44,394 nucleotides of DNA from CAZYBU01 sp964645775. GTDB lineage: Bacteria > Spirochaetota > UBA4802 > UBA5550. The translations under genes were made by a program, and so were the position numbers. The first letter of the stretch is position 1. Each line of letters starts with the position of its first letter. Location: assembly GCA_964645775.1 (NCBI GenBank), contig CAZYBU010000028.1, forward strand, positions 1-44,394. Reading direction: 5' to 3'. Below, piece after piece: positions 1 through 7,899 of this stretch. Under the pieces are notes generated by a model. That model searched no databases. It was not told the DNA's origin and saw only the letters and a program-made list of their open reading frames with translations.

Positions 1-29
1 GTCACTGGTATACCACCGCACCACCAAGC

Positions 30-50
30 GTGCGCCCATGCCGGGCGCAC
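30..50. other. GC-rich hairpin at window edge
   Basis: An 8-bp perfect inverted repeat, GTGCGCCC at 30-37 and GGGCGCAC at 43-50, has a 5-nt loop. No T run follows on either strand, so it is not a complete intrinsic terminator by itself. It may be the tail of a feature that begins outside the window. Bases 1-29 hold nothing I can identify. Confidence 0.4.
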
Positions 51-51
51 T

Positions 52-79
52 AAAAAAGGCGCCCGAAGGCGCCTTTTTT
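52..79. terminator. Bidirectional intrinsic terminator after groEL
   Basis: A 6-bp GC stem, GGCGCC at 58-63 and GGCGCC at 68-73, with loop CGAA, is flanked by six As on the left and a T run on the right. The hairpin therefore ends in a U tract whichever strand is transcribed. It lies 20 bases beyond the groEL stop codon and most likely ends the groES-groEL transcript. It could also serve a plus-strand gene to the left of the window. Confidence 0.85.
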
Positions 80-99
80 ATTATCTATGTAATCCCGGT

Positions 100-1743
100 T
101 TAATACATTCCGGGCATTCCACCACCCATGCCGGCGGCGGCTGCGGCACCCGCGCCTCCGTTCTCTTCCGGTTTGTCGGTGATAAGGACTTCCGTGGTAC
201 ACATCATACCGGAAACAGAGGCGGCGTTTTGCAGGGCTGAACGCACAACCTTTGCCGGATCGATGATTCCTTCCTTCACAAGGTCGACCCACTCCATGGT
301 GCTGGCGTTAAATCCGATGCCCGCCTTCTCGTGCTCCGCCTTCTCAACGATAACGGAGCCTTCCAGGCCCGCGTTCATGGCGATCTGCTTCATGGGATCG
401 CTCACGATCCTGGCTATGATATCGGCGCCGATTTTTTCGTCGCCCTCAAGTTTATCAACGACCTCCATCACGGCCTTTCGTGTCTGGAGCAGTGTGAGAC
501 CGCCTCCAGGCACAATCCCTTCCTCAACGGCGGAACGGGTGGCGGAAAGGGCGTCCTCAACACGTGCCTTCTTCTCTTTAAGTTCAATCTCGGTTGCGGC
601 GCCCACGTTTATGACCGCCACGCCTCCGGCGAGCTTGGCCTTCCTCTCCTGGAGCTTCTCTATGTCATAGTCGGAGGTCGAGTCTTCGATCTGCTTGTCT
701 ATCTGGGCGATCCGGCCCTTGACATCCGACTCGGAACCGCCTCCCTCGATAACCGTTGTGTTCTCTTTGTCCACGATTACCTTCTTGGCCCGGCCCAGTT
801 GCTCAATCGTCGTGTTCTCAAGCTTCATTCCCAGGTCTTCACTTACGACCTGACCGCCCGTGAGAATGGCGATATCTTCCAGCATGGCTTTTCGACGGTC
901 GCCGAAGCCGGGTGCCTTAACAGCAACACACTGGATTGTCTTTCTCAGGGTGTTGACAACGATGGTAGCCAGGGCCTCGCCTTCCAGGTCTTCTGAGATG
1001 ATGACCAGAGGCTTGCTGGCCTGGGCAACCTTTTCCAGAATCGGAAGAAGGTCCTTCATGGCGGATATCTTCTTGTCATGGATCAGGATATAGGCGTCCT
1101 CCATGACAGCTTCCATCGACTCGGTATCCGTCGCCATATAGGGAGAGATGTAGCCACGATCAAACTGCATACCTTCCACCACATCCAGGTAAGTCTCGAT
1201 CGACTTGGCCTCTTCCACCGTAATAACTCCGTCCTTACCCACCTTGTCCATGGCGTCGGCGATGAGCTCACCGACCTCGTTGTCGTTGTTGGCGGATATA
1301 GCGGCAACCTGCGCGATCTCCCTCTTGTCGCTGATCTCCCTGGCCTCGCTTGCTATATGCTTCACCGCCGCAACAACAGCTTTATCAATGCCACGCTTGA
1401 GGCTCATGGGATTGGCTCCGGAGGTTACGTTCTTCAGGCTCTCCCTGTAAATGGCGGAGGCGAGTATCGTGGCAGTGGTTGTACCGTCACCAGCCGCGTC
1501 ATTTGTCTTCGTGGCAACTTCCTTGACCATCTGGGCACCCATATTTTCGAACTCGTCTTCAAGTTCGATCTCTTTGGCCACGGTCACTCCATCTTTGGTA
1601 ACGGTGGGAGAACCGAATTTCTTGTCAATAACCACGTTTCGGCCACGGGGTCCAAGCGTCACCCTAACGGCGCTCGCCAGCTTGTCCACTCCTTCAAAGA
1701 TTGCTCTTCGTGCTTCTTCGTTATACTTCAAAATCTTTGGCAT
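100..1743 (-). CDS. groEL: Chaperonin GroEL (60 kDa, Hsp60)
   Basis: This is the large subunit of the cytosolic GroEL-GroES chaperonin, an ATP-driven double ring that folds newly made and heat-damaged proteins. The 547-aa product has the family's usual length. The ATP-binding DGTTT motif is near residue 87, the apical-domain stretch MQFDRGYISPY is near 193, and the equatorial PGGG is near 414. The C-terminus is the Gly/Met-rich tail ending GGMPGMY that lines the cavity. The ATG start is 31 bases after the groES stop, so both genes share the CIRCE-controlled transcript. It closely resembles spirochaete GroEL as I recall that family. No residue looks out of place. Confidence 0.98.
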   Translation of the reverse strand: MPKILKYNEEARRAIFEGVDKLASAVRVTLGPRGRNVVIDKKFGSPTVTKDGVTVAKEIELEDEFENMGAQMVKEVATKTNDAAGDGTTTATILASAIYRESLKNVTSGANPMSLKRGIDKAVVAAVKHIASEAREISDKREIAQVAAISANNDNEVGELIADAMDKVGKDGVITVEEAKSIETYLDVVEGMQFDRGYISPYMATDTESMEAVMEDAYILIHDKKISAMKDLLPILEKVAQASKPLVIISEDLEGEALATIVVNTLRKTIQCVAVKAPGFGDRRKAMLEDIAILTGGQVVSEDLGMKLENTTIEQLGRAKKVIVDKENTTVIEGGGSESDVKGRIAQIDKQIEDSTSDYDIEKLQERKAKLAGGVAVINVGAATEIELKEKKARVEDALSATRSAVEEGIVPGGGLTLLQTRKAVMEVVDKLEGDEKIGADIIARIVSDPMKQIAMNAGLEGSVIVEKAEHEKAGIGFNASTMEWVDLVKEGIIDPAKVVRSALQNAASVSGMMCTTEVLITDKPEENGGAGAAAAAGMGGGMPGMY

Positions 1744-1774
1744 TGTTATCCCCTTTATTTATTCTGTTGTGTAA

Positions 1775-2059
1775 TTATTCAATAACTGCAAGAACGTCAC
1801 TTTCCTGCAGGATTAGATAGGCTTTTCCATCGTATTCGATCTCCATTCCGGCAAACTTGCCGAAAAGGACCCTGTCACCTTCCTTGACGGAGAGAGGGGT
1901 AATCTCATCCCCGTTACGGACCCCTTCTCCCACTGCTATTACCTTTCCCTGATTCGGCTTCTCTTTTGCCGTGTCCGGGACGTAAAGGGATCCTACCCTT
2001 TTCTCTTCCTCTTCCAGGACCTCAACAAGAATCCTGTCACCTATAGGTTTAATGGCCAC
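1775..2059 (-). CDS. groES: Co-chaperonin GroES (10 kDa)
   Basis: GroES is the heptameric lid that closes the GroEL chamber after ATP binding. The 94-aa protein begins MAIKPIGDRILVE and ends QESDVLAVIE, both typical. The start codon is GTG at 2059, with a strong AGGAGG ribosome site nine bases upstream (2069-2074 on the plus strand). It is the first gene of the groES-groEL operon, with the CIRCE operator in the leader about 60 bases ahead. The mobile loop lies near residues 16-32. Confidence 0.97.
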   Translation of the reverse strand: MAIKPIGDRILVEVLEEEEKRVGSLYVPDTAKEKPNQGKVIAVGEGVRNGDEITPLSVKEGDRVLFGKFAGMEIEYDGKAYLILQESDVLAVIE

Positions 2060-2120
2060 GTAAATGTTCCTCCTGTTTTATATAAAGTACGAATAAAGGG
2101 ACGGGCCGCCGGCCCGCCTT

Positions 2121-2148
2121 GTTAGCACTCAAAGCAATGAGTGCTAAC
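2121..2148 (-). promoter_or_regulatory. CIRCE operator (HrcA binding site) with 8-nt spacer
   Basis: A perfect 10-bp inverted repeat, GTTAGCACTC at 2121-2130 and GAGTGCTAAC at 2139-2148, lies in the groES leader. The half-sites match the classic CIRCE element, the operator of the heat-shock repressor HrcA, base for base. The spacer here counts 8 nt (AAAGCAAT) where the classical element has 9. HrcA control of groESL is inferred; no hrcA gene is in the window. Confidence 0.93.
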
Positions 2149-2152
2149 AACA

Positions 2153-2181
2153 TTAATAGTACATTTTCAACCAGCCGGCAA
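2153..2181 (-). promoter_or_regulatory. Probable sigma-70-type promoter of groESL
   Basis: Read on the minus strand, TTGCCG (2176-2181) and TATTAA (2153-2158) are separated by 17 bases. Transcription would begin inside the CIRCE element, the usual arrangement for HrcA repression. Both boxes are imperfect, so the assignment rests mainly on spacing and on position next to CIRCE. Confidence 0.45.
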
Positions 2182-2281
2182 CTGCCAATATTTGTCAATA
2201 ACAATGTTTAAAGGGAAATAATAAAAAATACGGCACGCTTTCCACAGGTTTTGGTATCAATGGATTAATTTCTTCAAAATG

Positions 2282-2752
2282 TCACGATTTTTTGTAATCC
2301 ATCTTGCCGCCTCTCTTTTCGATCACCTCAATTCCCTCAATGACCATCTTTTTATCGACCGCCTTGCACATATCATAGACAGTGAGAGCCGCCACGGAAA
2401 CAGCGGTAAGGGCCTCCATCTCAACGCCTGTCTGCCCTTTAAGGTGAACTTCCGATTGTATGAAAATGCCACCCTTTTCCCTGTCTTCGGTACAGGTAAC
2501 GTCGATCCAGGTAAGGAGAAGAGGATGACACATCGGTATGAGGCGGGAAGTCATTTTGGCCGCCTGTATGCCGGCTATCCGGGCCACTTCAAAGGGATTT
2601 CCCTTGGGAAGCAGGTCCTGCTCAATCAGGTCAAGTGTCTCCGGCGACATGCTGACAAAACCCTTTGCACGGGCCTCCCTGGAGGTATCATCCTTGGAGG
2701 TCACGTCGACCATGCCGGACCTGCCGTTTTCCGAATAATGAGAGAATTCCAT
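2282..2752 (-). CDS. moaC: Cyclic pyranopterin monophosphate synthase MoaC
   Basis: MoaC works with the radical-SAM enzyme MoaA in the first step of molybdenum cofactor synthesis, forming cyclic pyranopterin monophosphate from the 3',8-cyclo-GTP intermediate. The 156-aa protein carries the family's core motifs: SRLIPMCHPL (active-site His), GVEMEALTAVSVAAL (the paired glutamates) and YDMCKAVDK (catalytic Asp and Lys). I use the ATG at 2752; an in-frame TTG lies one codon upstream. The gene starts 12 bases after the pssA stop and may be cotranscribed with it, though the two share no pathway. No other Moco gene is in the window. About 100 bases separate its stop from the groES promoter, with no clear terminator. 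Confidence 0.95.
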   Translation of the reverse strand: MEFSHYSENGRSGMVDVTSKDDTSREARAKGFVSMSPETLDLIEQDLLPKGNPFEVARIAGIQAAKMTSRLIPMCHPLLLTWIDVTCTEDREKGGIFIQSEVHLKGQTGVEMEALTAVSVAALTVYDMCKAVDKKMVIEGIEVIEKRGGKMDYKKS

Positions 2753-2764
2753 CAAAGATTCCGG

Positions 2765-3502
2765 CTATTCGCTTATCAAGCGGACTTTCCTGAGAAAGTA
2801 AAAGATGATTCCGGTCACAATATAGAGGGAGGATACCACAAAGACGGCCCACATATTAAAGAGAGCCAGAGACACGATAATCAAGGCTATTGTGAGAATG
2901 ATAACGTTCCGCCCCTTTTTCGCGAGATCGGCAAAGATCTTCGTGTAATCCACGTGAGAGATCATCAGCACCCCGGCTATGATATATAGAACGGTGAATA
3001 TCTCAACAGAAAAGTGTATCTGCAGATTCTGTACTATTTCAGGCCGTGTATACTCCAGGGTGGGGATGGAAGCCACGAAAATCCCGGCAGCGGGCGAAGG
3101 CAATCCCAGGAATCTCTCCTGTTCTTCTCCAATATTAAAACGGGCCAGGCGATAAACGGCAAAGAGAGGAAAAAGGACAGCCACAAACATACCGGCGTTC
3201 AGACTGAATCCAAGCTGAGGCAGCTTGTAAAGGTAGGCCTCGTAGGCTATGACACCGGGCGCGATACCGTAGGATATGCTGTCCGCCAGGGAATCAAGAT
3301 TGCCTCCGATTTCGCTCTGGGCCTTAAGGGCCCGGGCAGCCGCGCCGTCAAAGAAATCGAAAAAGGAGGCCACGAAGATCAGAATACCTGCCACGGCAAT
3401 TGATTCCGGGTTACCTTTGGCCGCAAAGAGTATGGCTATAAACCCGATAATCAGATTTGCCATTGTTATGGAATTAGGAATGATAGTTTTGCGATTGCCC
3501 AT
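2765..3502 (-). CDS. pssA: CDP-diacylglycerol--serine O-phosphatidyltransferase
   Basis: The enzyme transfers the phosphatidyl group from CDP-diacylglycerol to L-serine, giving phosphatidylserine, the precursor of phosphatidylethanolamine. The 245-aa protein is very hydrophobic, with about seven membrane segments. It carries the CDP-alcohol phosphotransferase signature D-x2-D-G-x2-A-R-x(8,9)-G-x3-D-x3-D, seen as DFFDGAAAR followed by GGNLDSLAD near residues 48-75. Size and pattern fit the membrane-bound PssA type of Bacillus rather than the soluble E. coli type. A phosphatidylglycerophosphate synthase is the main alternative within the superfamily, but the N-terminal placement of the motif favours PssA. 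The gene lies 74 bases after the small membrane protein gene upstream. Confidence 0.88.
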   Translation of the reverse strand: MGNRKTIIPNSITMANLIIGFIAILFAAKGNPESIAVAGILIFVASFFDFFDGAAARALKAQSEIGGNLDSLADSISYGIAPGVIAYEAYLYKLPQLGFSLNAGMFVAVLFPLFAVYRLARFNIGEEQERFLGLPSPAAGIFVASIPTLEYTRPEIVQNLQIHFSVEIFTVLYIIAGVLMISHVDYTKIFADLAKKGRNVIILTIALIIVSLALFNMWAVFVVSSLYIVTGIIFYFLRKVRLISE

Positions 3503-3576
3503 TCTGATCAGTTTACCTGCGGCAAGAATGTCCGATACAAAGCATGTGTGTCAATGAAAAAAGCCGAAACCGTCCA

Positions 3577-4149
3577 CTACTTGCAGCGCTTTTTGAGCTT
3601 TTCAAGACGGTCCCCTCCCATTTTCACTCTATCCTCAAGTTCTTTGCGGAATTCAGGCCTTTCCTTTCCCACACGTTCCGCGTACTCGAGAATCCGTTTC
3701 GCGTGTTCAAGCTTCGAAACATTATCTTCGAGTTTAGAAAGGTTTGAACAGCTTGAGAGATTCTCAACCTCGTACTCGTCGAGATATCGTTTTACGATAT
3801 CCATGTAATCGCTGTAGACCTCCCGTTTCATGGCCCGGAAATCATCAATATAAATGATCTTCTCTGTGTTAATCTCTGAAAGCTTATCTTCACCGAACTG
3901 GACCAGGACCTGGTAGTCCTTCCGGGCCTCTTCCATTTTTCTCGCATTAATCGATTCCATGAACTCATCCACCGGGTCCTTCTGGATGGATGCGGCGCCC
4001 AGGACACCCAGTATGAAGGACGTCAGAACAAGCCCCACGCCAAAACCCGTGGTTATCTTTTTCTTGATCCGGAGAACGATGACGGCTGCGGGGATAACAA
4101 TGAAAAATAATACTTTGATCAGGTTTTTAAGTACTCCCGTCCATTCCAT
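3577..4149 (-). CDS. Two-TM coiled-coil protein of unknown function, coupled to ddl
   Basis: I do not recognise this 190-aa protein. It has two hydrophobic segments near residues 9-26 and 34-53, separated by a short basic loop (RIKKK). A strongly charged, apparently helical tail of about 135 residues follows, rich in Glu, Lys and Arg, with one Cys in the middle (SSCSNL) and one near the end (KKRCK). The tail probably forms a coiled coil. The ATG directly abuts the ddl stop codon with no bases between them, so translation is likely coupled. Context suggests an envelope role, but no domain supports a specific one. The loop charge suggests both ends may face the cytoplasm or both the periplasm; topology is undecided. 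Confidence 0.75.
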   Translation of the reverse strand: MEWTGVLKNLIKVLFFIVIPAAVIVLRIKKKITTGFGVGLVLTSFILGVLGAASIQKDPVDEFMESINARKMEEARKDYQVLVQFGEDKLSEINTEKIIYIDDFRAMKREVYSDYMDIVKRYLDEYEVENLSSCSNLSKLEDNVSKLEHAKRILEYAERVGKERPEFRKELEDRVKMGGDRLEKLKKRCK

Positions 4150-5271
4150 TTACAACTCCCACTCCAGTCTTGAGATTCTTCTCTGTTTTTCAAAGGCCAG
4201 CTCAATAAGACGGTCAATCAGTTCAGGATAAGGGAGCCCTGAGGCTTCCCACAGTTTCGGATACATGCTGATACTGGTAAAGCCTGGCAGGGTATTTATC
4301 TCGTTGAAGAACACCCTGCCCGAGTCGAGTGTCATGAAAAAGTCAACCCTTGCCATACCGGCGCACTGCAATGTTGTATAAACCCGTACAGCGTAATCCC
4401 GCACAGTACGGGTCTGCTCTTCCTCAATACGGGCCGGTATCTCCAGGTCCGCCCCTTCCGGGTCGATATACTTTGACTCATAAGAATAGAATTCATGTCC
4501 GGGTATGACCCGGCCCGGTACCGAGGCCTCCGGCTCCTCGTTACCCAGGACAGAACACTCGATCTCTTCCACGTCATAGCCTGTCTCCACCAGAACACGG
4601 TTGTCGAACCGGAAGGCCATCTCCATGGCAGAAGCAAACTCATCCTCCCCGTGGACCTTGGAGACCCCCACCGAGGAGCCGGCCTTAACAGGCTTCACGA
4701 AAAAAGGGAAATCAAGCTCATCCTGCGCCCGCNNNNNNNNNNAGACCGGACGCCCGGTCTCCTCGAGGACCGACTTTTCCCATTCCTCCCGGCTTACGTC
4801 GATCCAGGGAACAACCGGAATCCCCGCCTGGCGGACCAGCCTCTTGGCCACGTCCTTGTCCATTCCCAAAAGAGACCCGGACATCCCGGCCCCCACGAAA
4901 GGTACCATGGCCAGCTCAAGCATGCCCTGTAGGGTCCCGTCTTCCGCGAAGGTGCCGTGCATGGCCGGGAAGATAACGTCGCAGATAACCTCTTTCCCTC
5001 CCGTATCGCGGGTCAGGTGAAGCTTCCCCTCACGCTCATAGTGGTTAATCGACCAGGGACCTGTCTCCCTTATCTCCAGAACCTCCCCGAAGGCCGGGTC
5101 ATGAAGGTAGGATGGTTCATCCTGTACATGCCAGGCCCCCTTCCGGTCTACGCCGACAGGCACAAGACGATACTTCTCCGGTGAGAGGTTGCGGGCCACG
5201 GAGGCGGCGGAGCAGCGGGAGACGTCATGCTCACCGGAACGGCCTCCGTATAGAAGTCCAAGAGTAATCAT
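4150..5271 (-). CDS. ddl: D-alanine--D-alanine ligase
   Basis: Ddl joins two D-alanines with ATP to make the dipeptide end of the peptidoglycan stem peptide. It is an ATP-grasp enzyme of about 373 aa. Visible motifs are LLYGGRSGEHDVS at the N-terminus, MHGTFAEDGTLQG near residue 106, FFVKPVKAGSSVGVSKV near 190, and the metal-binding FFNEINTLPGFTSISMYPKL near the C-terminus. The ATG overlaps the lysC stop (ATGA), pointing to translational coupling. Ten Ns at 4733-4742 interrupt the linker just before the ATP-binding lysine segment. The frame is open on both sides if the gap is really 10 bases, so about four residues are unknown. The length fits the longer DdlA-like forms. Confidence 0.94.
   Translation of the reverse strand: MITLGLLYGGRSGEHDVSRCSAASVARNLSPEKYRLVPVGVDRKGAWHVQDEPSYLHDPAFGEVLEIRETGPWSINHYEREGKLHLTRDTGGKEVICDVIFPAMHGTFAEDGTLQGMLELAMVPFVGAGMSGSLLGMDKDVAKRLVRQAGIPVVPWIDVSREEWEKSVLEETGRPVXXXXRAQDELDFPFFVKPVKAGSSVGVSKVHGEDEFASAMEMAFRFDNRVLVETGYDVEEIECSVLGNEEPEASVPGRVIPGHEFYSYESKYIDPEGADLEIPARIEEEQTRTVRDYAVRVYTTLQCAGMARVDFFMTLDSGRVFFNEINTLPGFTSISMYPKLWEASGLPYPELIDRLIELAFEKQRRISRLEWEL
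4733..4742. other. Assembly gap (10 N) inside ddl
   Basis: Ten undetermined bases break the ddl coding sequence, about 176 codons after its start. The flanks are GC-rich. Ten Ns may be a placeholder of unknown true length, so the reading frame across it is only consistent with an intact gene and is not proof of one. Confidence 1.
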
Positions 5272-6488
5272 GCTTCCATCTCCAGGAAGGACTTATGGAT
5301 AGCCTTAACGGCCAGCTCAGCGTACATGCTGTCTATGACGCAGGAGATGCCAATCTCCGAGGTGGATATCATCTCGATATTAATGTTGTGCTTCGACAGG
5401 ACCTCGAAAAAACGGCCCGCCACGCCGTAGGAGGAGAGCATTCCCACGCCCACGGCTGAGACGATGGCTATCTCCTCTTTTGAAATCAGTTCCGTGGCGC
5501 CCAGCTCATCCTGCAGTTCCTTGCAGAGCTTCATGGCCTGCTTTAAATCGCTTTTCATTACCGTAAAGGAGATGGATGCCCGGTTGTCCCGGCCCGTGGA
5601 CTGTACGATCATGTTTACGTAGACACTGCTCTTCCCGAGGTGCTCAAAGACCCGGGCCGCGATACCGGGCCGATCCGGGATGTCCCTCAGGGTAATCATG
5701 GCCTCGTCGTTTTTCGACGTTACGCCGCTTATGACGAACTTTTCCACCATCTCCTCCTTGGGCAGCACGATGGTACCCTCTTCAAAATTGAAGCTGGACC
5801 TCACGTGCAGCCGAACGTTGTACTTCTTGGCGAACTCCACGGAACGGGAATGCAGAACCTTCGCTCCCAGCCGGGAGAGCTCCAGCATCTCTTCGTAGCT
5901 TACCTCTCTCAGTTTACGGGGCTCGTCTATGAGCCTGGGATCGGCGGTGTAGACCCCGTCCACGTCCGTGTATATTTCGCAGTCCCGCGTATCAAGAGAA
6001 GCGGCCAGGGCCACGGCCGAGGTGTCGGAGCCTCCCCTTCCCAGGGTGTTGATGTTACCCTCCCGGTCGATTCCCTGGAAACCGGCCACGATAACAACGT
6101 TGCCGTTTTCAAGGGACTGCTGTATCAAGGTCGTGTCGATGCGTTCGATTTTCGCGTTGGAGAAGTTGCCGTCCGTGCAGACCTGGACCTGGGAGCCGGT
6201 GTAGGATACCGCCTCCACCCCGATTTCGTGCAGGGCCATGGCCAGAAGGCTTATGGAGACCTGCTCACCCGTGGAGAGGAGCATGTCCATCTCCCGCTTG
6301 CTCGGAGATTCCGTTATCTCCCGGGCCATGGAGGTGAGGCTGTCCGTGGTCTTTCCCATGGCGGAGACCACCACCACCACGGAGATTCCCTTCTCCCGGT
6401 ATGACTTTATTCTATCTGCGACGGCCTTGATCCTCTCCACGGACCCCACGGAGGTGCCGCCGTACTTCTGCACAATGATTTCTGGCAT
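5268..6488 (-). CDS. lysC: Aspartate kinase (aspartokinase)
   Basis: Aspartate kinase phosphorylates L-aspartate, the entry step to diaminopimelate, lysine, threonine and methionine. The 406-aa product has the N-terminal kinase motif VQKYGGTSVGS, the GRGGSDTSAVALAA substrate and nucleotide loop near residue 150, and TDVDGVYTADPR near 175. Two ACT domains follow from about residue 265 to the end, ending EIGISCVIDSMYAELAVKAI. This architecture belongs to the monofunctional, allosterically controlled class; no homoserine dehydrogenase domain is fused. Which amino acid inhibits it cannot be read from the sequence. Overlap with ddl puts two peptidoglycan-precursor genes in tandem. An AGGACAGGG ribosome site precedes the ATG. 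Confidence 0.95.
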   Translation of the reverse strand: MPEIIVQKYGGTSVGSVERIKAVADRIKSYREKGISVVVVVSAMGKTTDSLTSMAREITESPSKREMDMLLSTGEQVSISLLAMALHEIGVEAVSYTGSQVQVCTDGNFSNAKIERIDTTLIQQSLENGNVVIVAGFQGIDREGNINTLGRGGSDTSAVALAASLDTRDCEIYTDVDGVYTADPRLIDEPRKLREVSYEEMLELSRLGAKVLHSRSVEFAKKYNVRLHVRSSFNFEEGTIVLPKEEMVEKFVISGVTSKNDEAMITLRDIPDRPGIAARVFEHLGKSSVYVNMIVQSTGRDNRASISFTVMKSDLKQAMKLCKELQDELGATELISKEEIAIVSAVGVGMLSSYGVAGRFFEVLSKHNINIEMISTSEIGISCVIDSMYAELAVKAIHKSFLEMEA

Positions 6489-6552
6489 GGTCCCTGTCCT
6501 GATAATTTCTGGAGAGAGGAAGGTTTACACTCAAATAGATGTCAAGGGAAAA

Positions 6553-7890
6553 TCAGGGGACGGTAACAACGACATCATCCATATCCGGCGAACCACCAAT
6601 ATCAGAATCATCGACAAGCTCACCAAAAGTAGGGGCTCCCACATAATAGACATCATAGGTTCCTGGCTGCACATTGGTTATCACATTATTGATCGATCCA
6701 TGAACTGCCAGGGGTGCCACGGTATACTGATCCGCCGCGTTTTCATAGGTATTCCATGCTGACTCAAAATCGTCTTGCAAAGTAGGATTTGAACCTGGAT
6801 CCAAAACTCCCCAGTTGTTTGCCTTATGTTGTTCAAAACGCATGAAATAATCAAGAATAAGGGAAACATGACTCTGTGGATTCAATGGCAAGTCATAGGC
6901 TCCCACATTCGTTCGATCAGCATTCGTTGTATCTTTTCCATAATTTGTTATAGACAGAGTATTGGGAATAGCAATCGCGATCTGACCTCCGCCCACACCC
7001 GTAGTAATAGTACCTGTATTACCTTTTACATACCCTCGCGCAACACCGTGAAGGTTTCCGCCGATATAAGGTTCATCCGCTTGAACATCACGAAGCCAGT
7101 CCGAAGGTCCAAAAAAATGGGTGGCGTAGAGTTCCGTATCAAACACATAATCATGTTCATATTTTTTGATGAAATTGGCGACAACTACACGAATCTCAAG
7201 GACATTGGTCCCCTTCTCCGGTTCAAAGGTGAAGCCTCCCGGTATCGGTATTTCAACAGGGAAAACCCGGTTTATATAGTTGGCGTTCTTCTGGTGCTGG
7301 TCGTAGGCGGAGTTGGGCTGGAGCTGGTTGAAATCGAATCCGGGTACGTTCAGTTTCTCCGCGAACATGAAATCATCGAGACCTTCATCGCTGTAGCCGG
7401 AACCAGGTGTGTACAGGTATTTCCGAGCGCCGTCAAAGGCCATCTTCCGTATATAGAGAAGCACATGGGAATAGGTCTTTCCAGGTATGGCCTCATCCGT
7501 CGGCAATTCGATACCCTCGTCCCCGAAGAACAACGCGCCGTTGGTCCCGGTACCATCCAGGTTGGCCCTGAAGGTGGTCCGGTAATTGGAGATACGGTCC
7601 GTTCCACCGCTGGCGCGTCTGAGACGTATTTCGGCGATGTCCATCATCAATATTGTTGGAACATCTGTTCCATTAGAGGCCTGATCATCAATGGAATCAT
7701 CCGGAGAACAATTCCCGGCTGTTGGTGTTATAATATTCGCGCTATTCGACTCATAGGTCCCCTTGATCCGTATCTCGAGCCTGGGATTTTCCCAGTTATC
7801 AAAGACAACTCCGTCATAACAACTGGAGAAGAGTACGCCCAGGACCAGTGGCGCAATAATGAATCGAATATTCTTTATATATGCTTTCAT
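6553..7890 (-). CDS. Large lipoprotein of unknown function
   Basis: The 445-aa product begins with a signal peptide ending in a lipobox (LFSSC, acylated Cys24), so it should be a lipid-anchored envelope protein. I recognise no domain. The mature chain is rich in Asn, Asp, Gly, Thr and Tyr, with stretches likely to form beta-strands, such as GTNVLEIRVVVANF and SHVSLILDYFMRF. It has few lysines and looks like a secreted beta-sandwich or surface lipoprotein. The C-terminal part contains an Asp-rich segment (VDDSDIGGSPDMDD). The gene starts 9 bases after the stop of the barrel-protein gene and has only a weak ribosome site (GCGGAA), so the two are probably made from one message. The next gene, lysC, begins 64 bases on. 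Confidence 0.8.
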   Translation of the reverse strand: MKAYIKNIRFIIAPLVLGVLFSSCYDGVVFDNWENPRLEIRIKGTYESNSANIITPTAGNCSPDDSIDDQASNGTDVPTILMMDIAEIRLRRASGGTDRISNYRTTFRANLDGTGTNGALFFGDEGIELPTDEAIPGKTYSHVLLYIRKMAFDGARKYLYTPGSGYSDEGLDDFMFAEKLNVPGFDFNQLQPNSAYDQHQKNANYINRVFPVEIPIPGGFTFEPEKGTNVLEIRVVVANFIKKYEHDYVFDTELYATHFFGPSDWLRDVQADEPYIGGNLHGVARGYVKGNTGTITTGVGGGQIAIAIPNTLSITNYGKDTTNADRTNVGAYDLPLNPQSHVSLILDYFMRFEQHKANNWGVLDPGSNPTLQDDFESAWNTYENAADQYTVAPLAVHGSINNVITNVQPGTYDVYYVGAPTFGELVDDSDIGGSPDMDDVVVTVP

Positions 7891-7899
7891 CGGGTTCCG

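Noticed and set aside
1..50. Possible 5S rRNA, tRNA or gene fragment at the left edge
   Set aside because: No cloverleaf or 5S consensus could be aligned, and no frame gives a recognisable peptide; only a hairpin is certain.
6538..6543. TTGACA ahead of lysC (minus strand)
   Set aside because: No -10 box lies at a spacing of 15-19 bases, so it is not called as a promoter.
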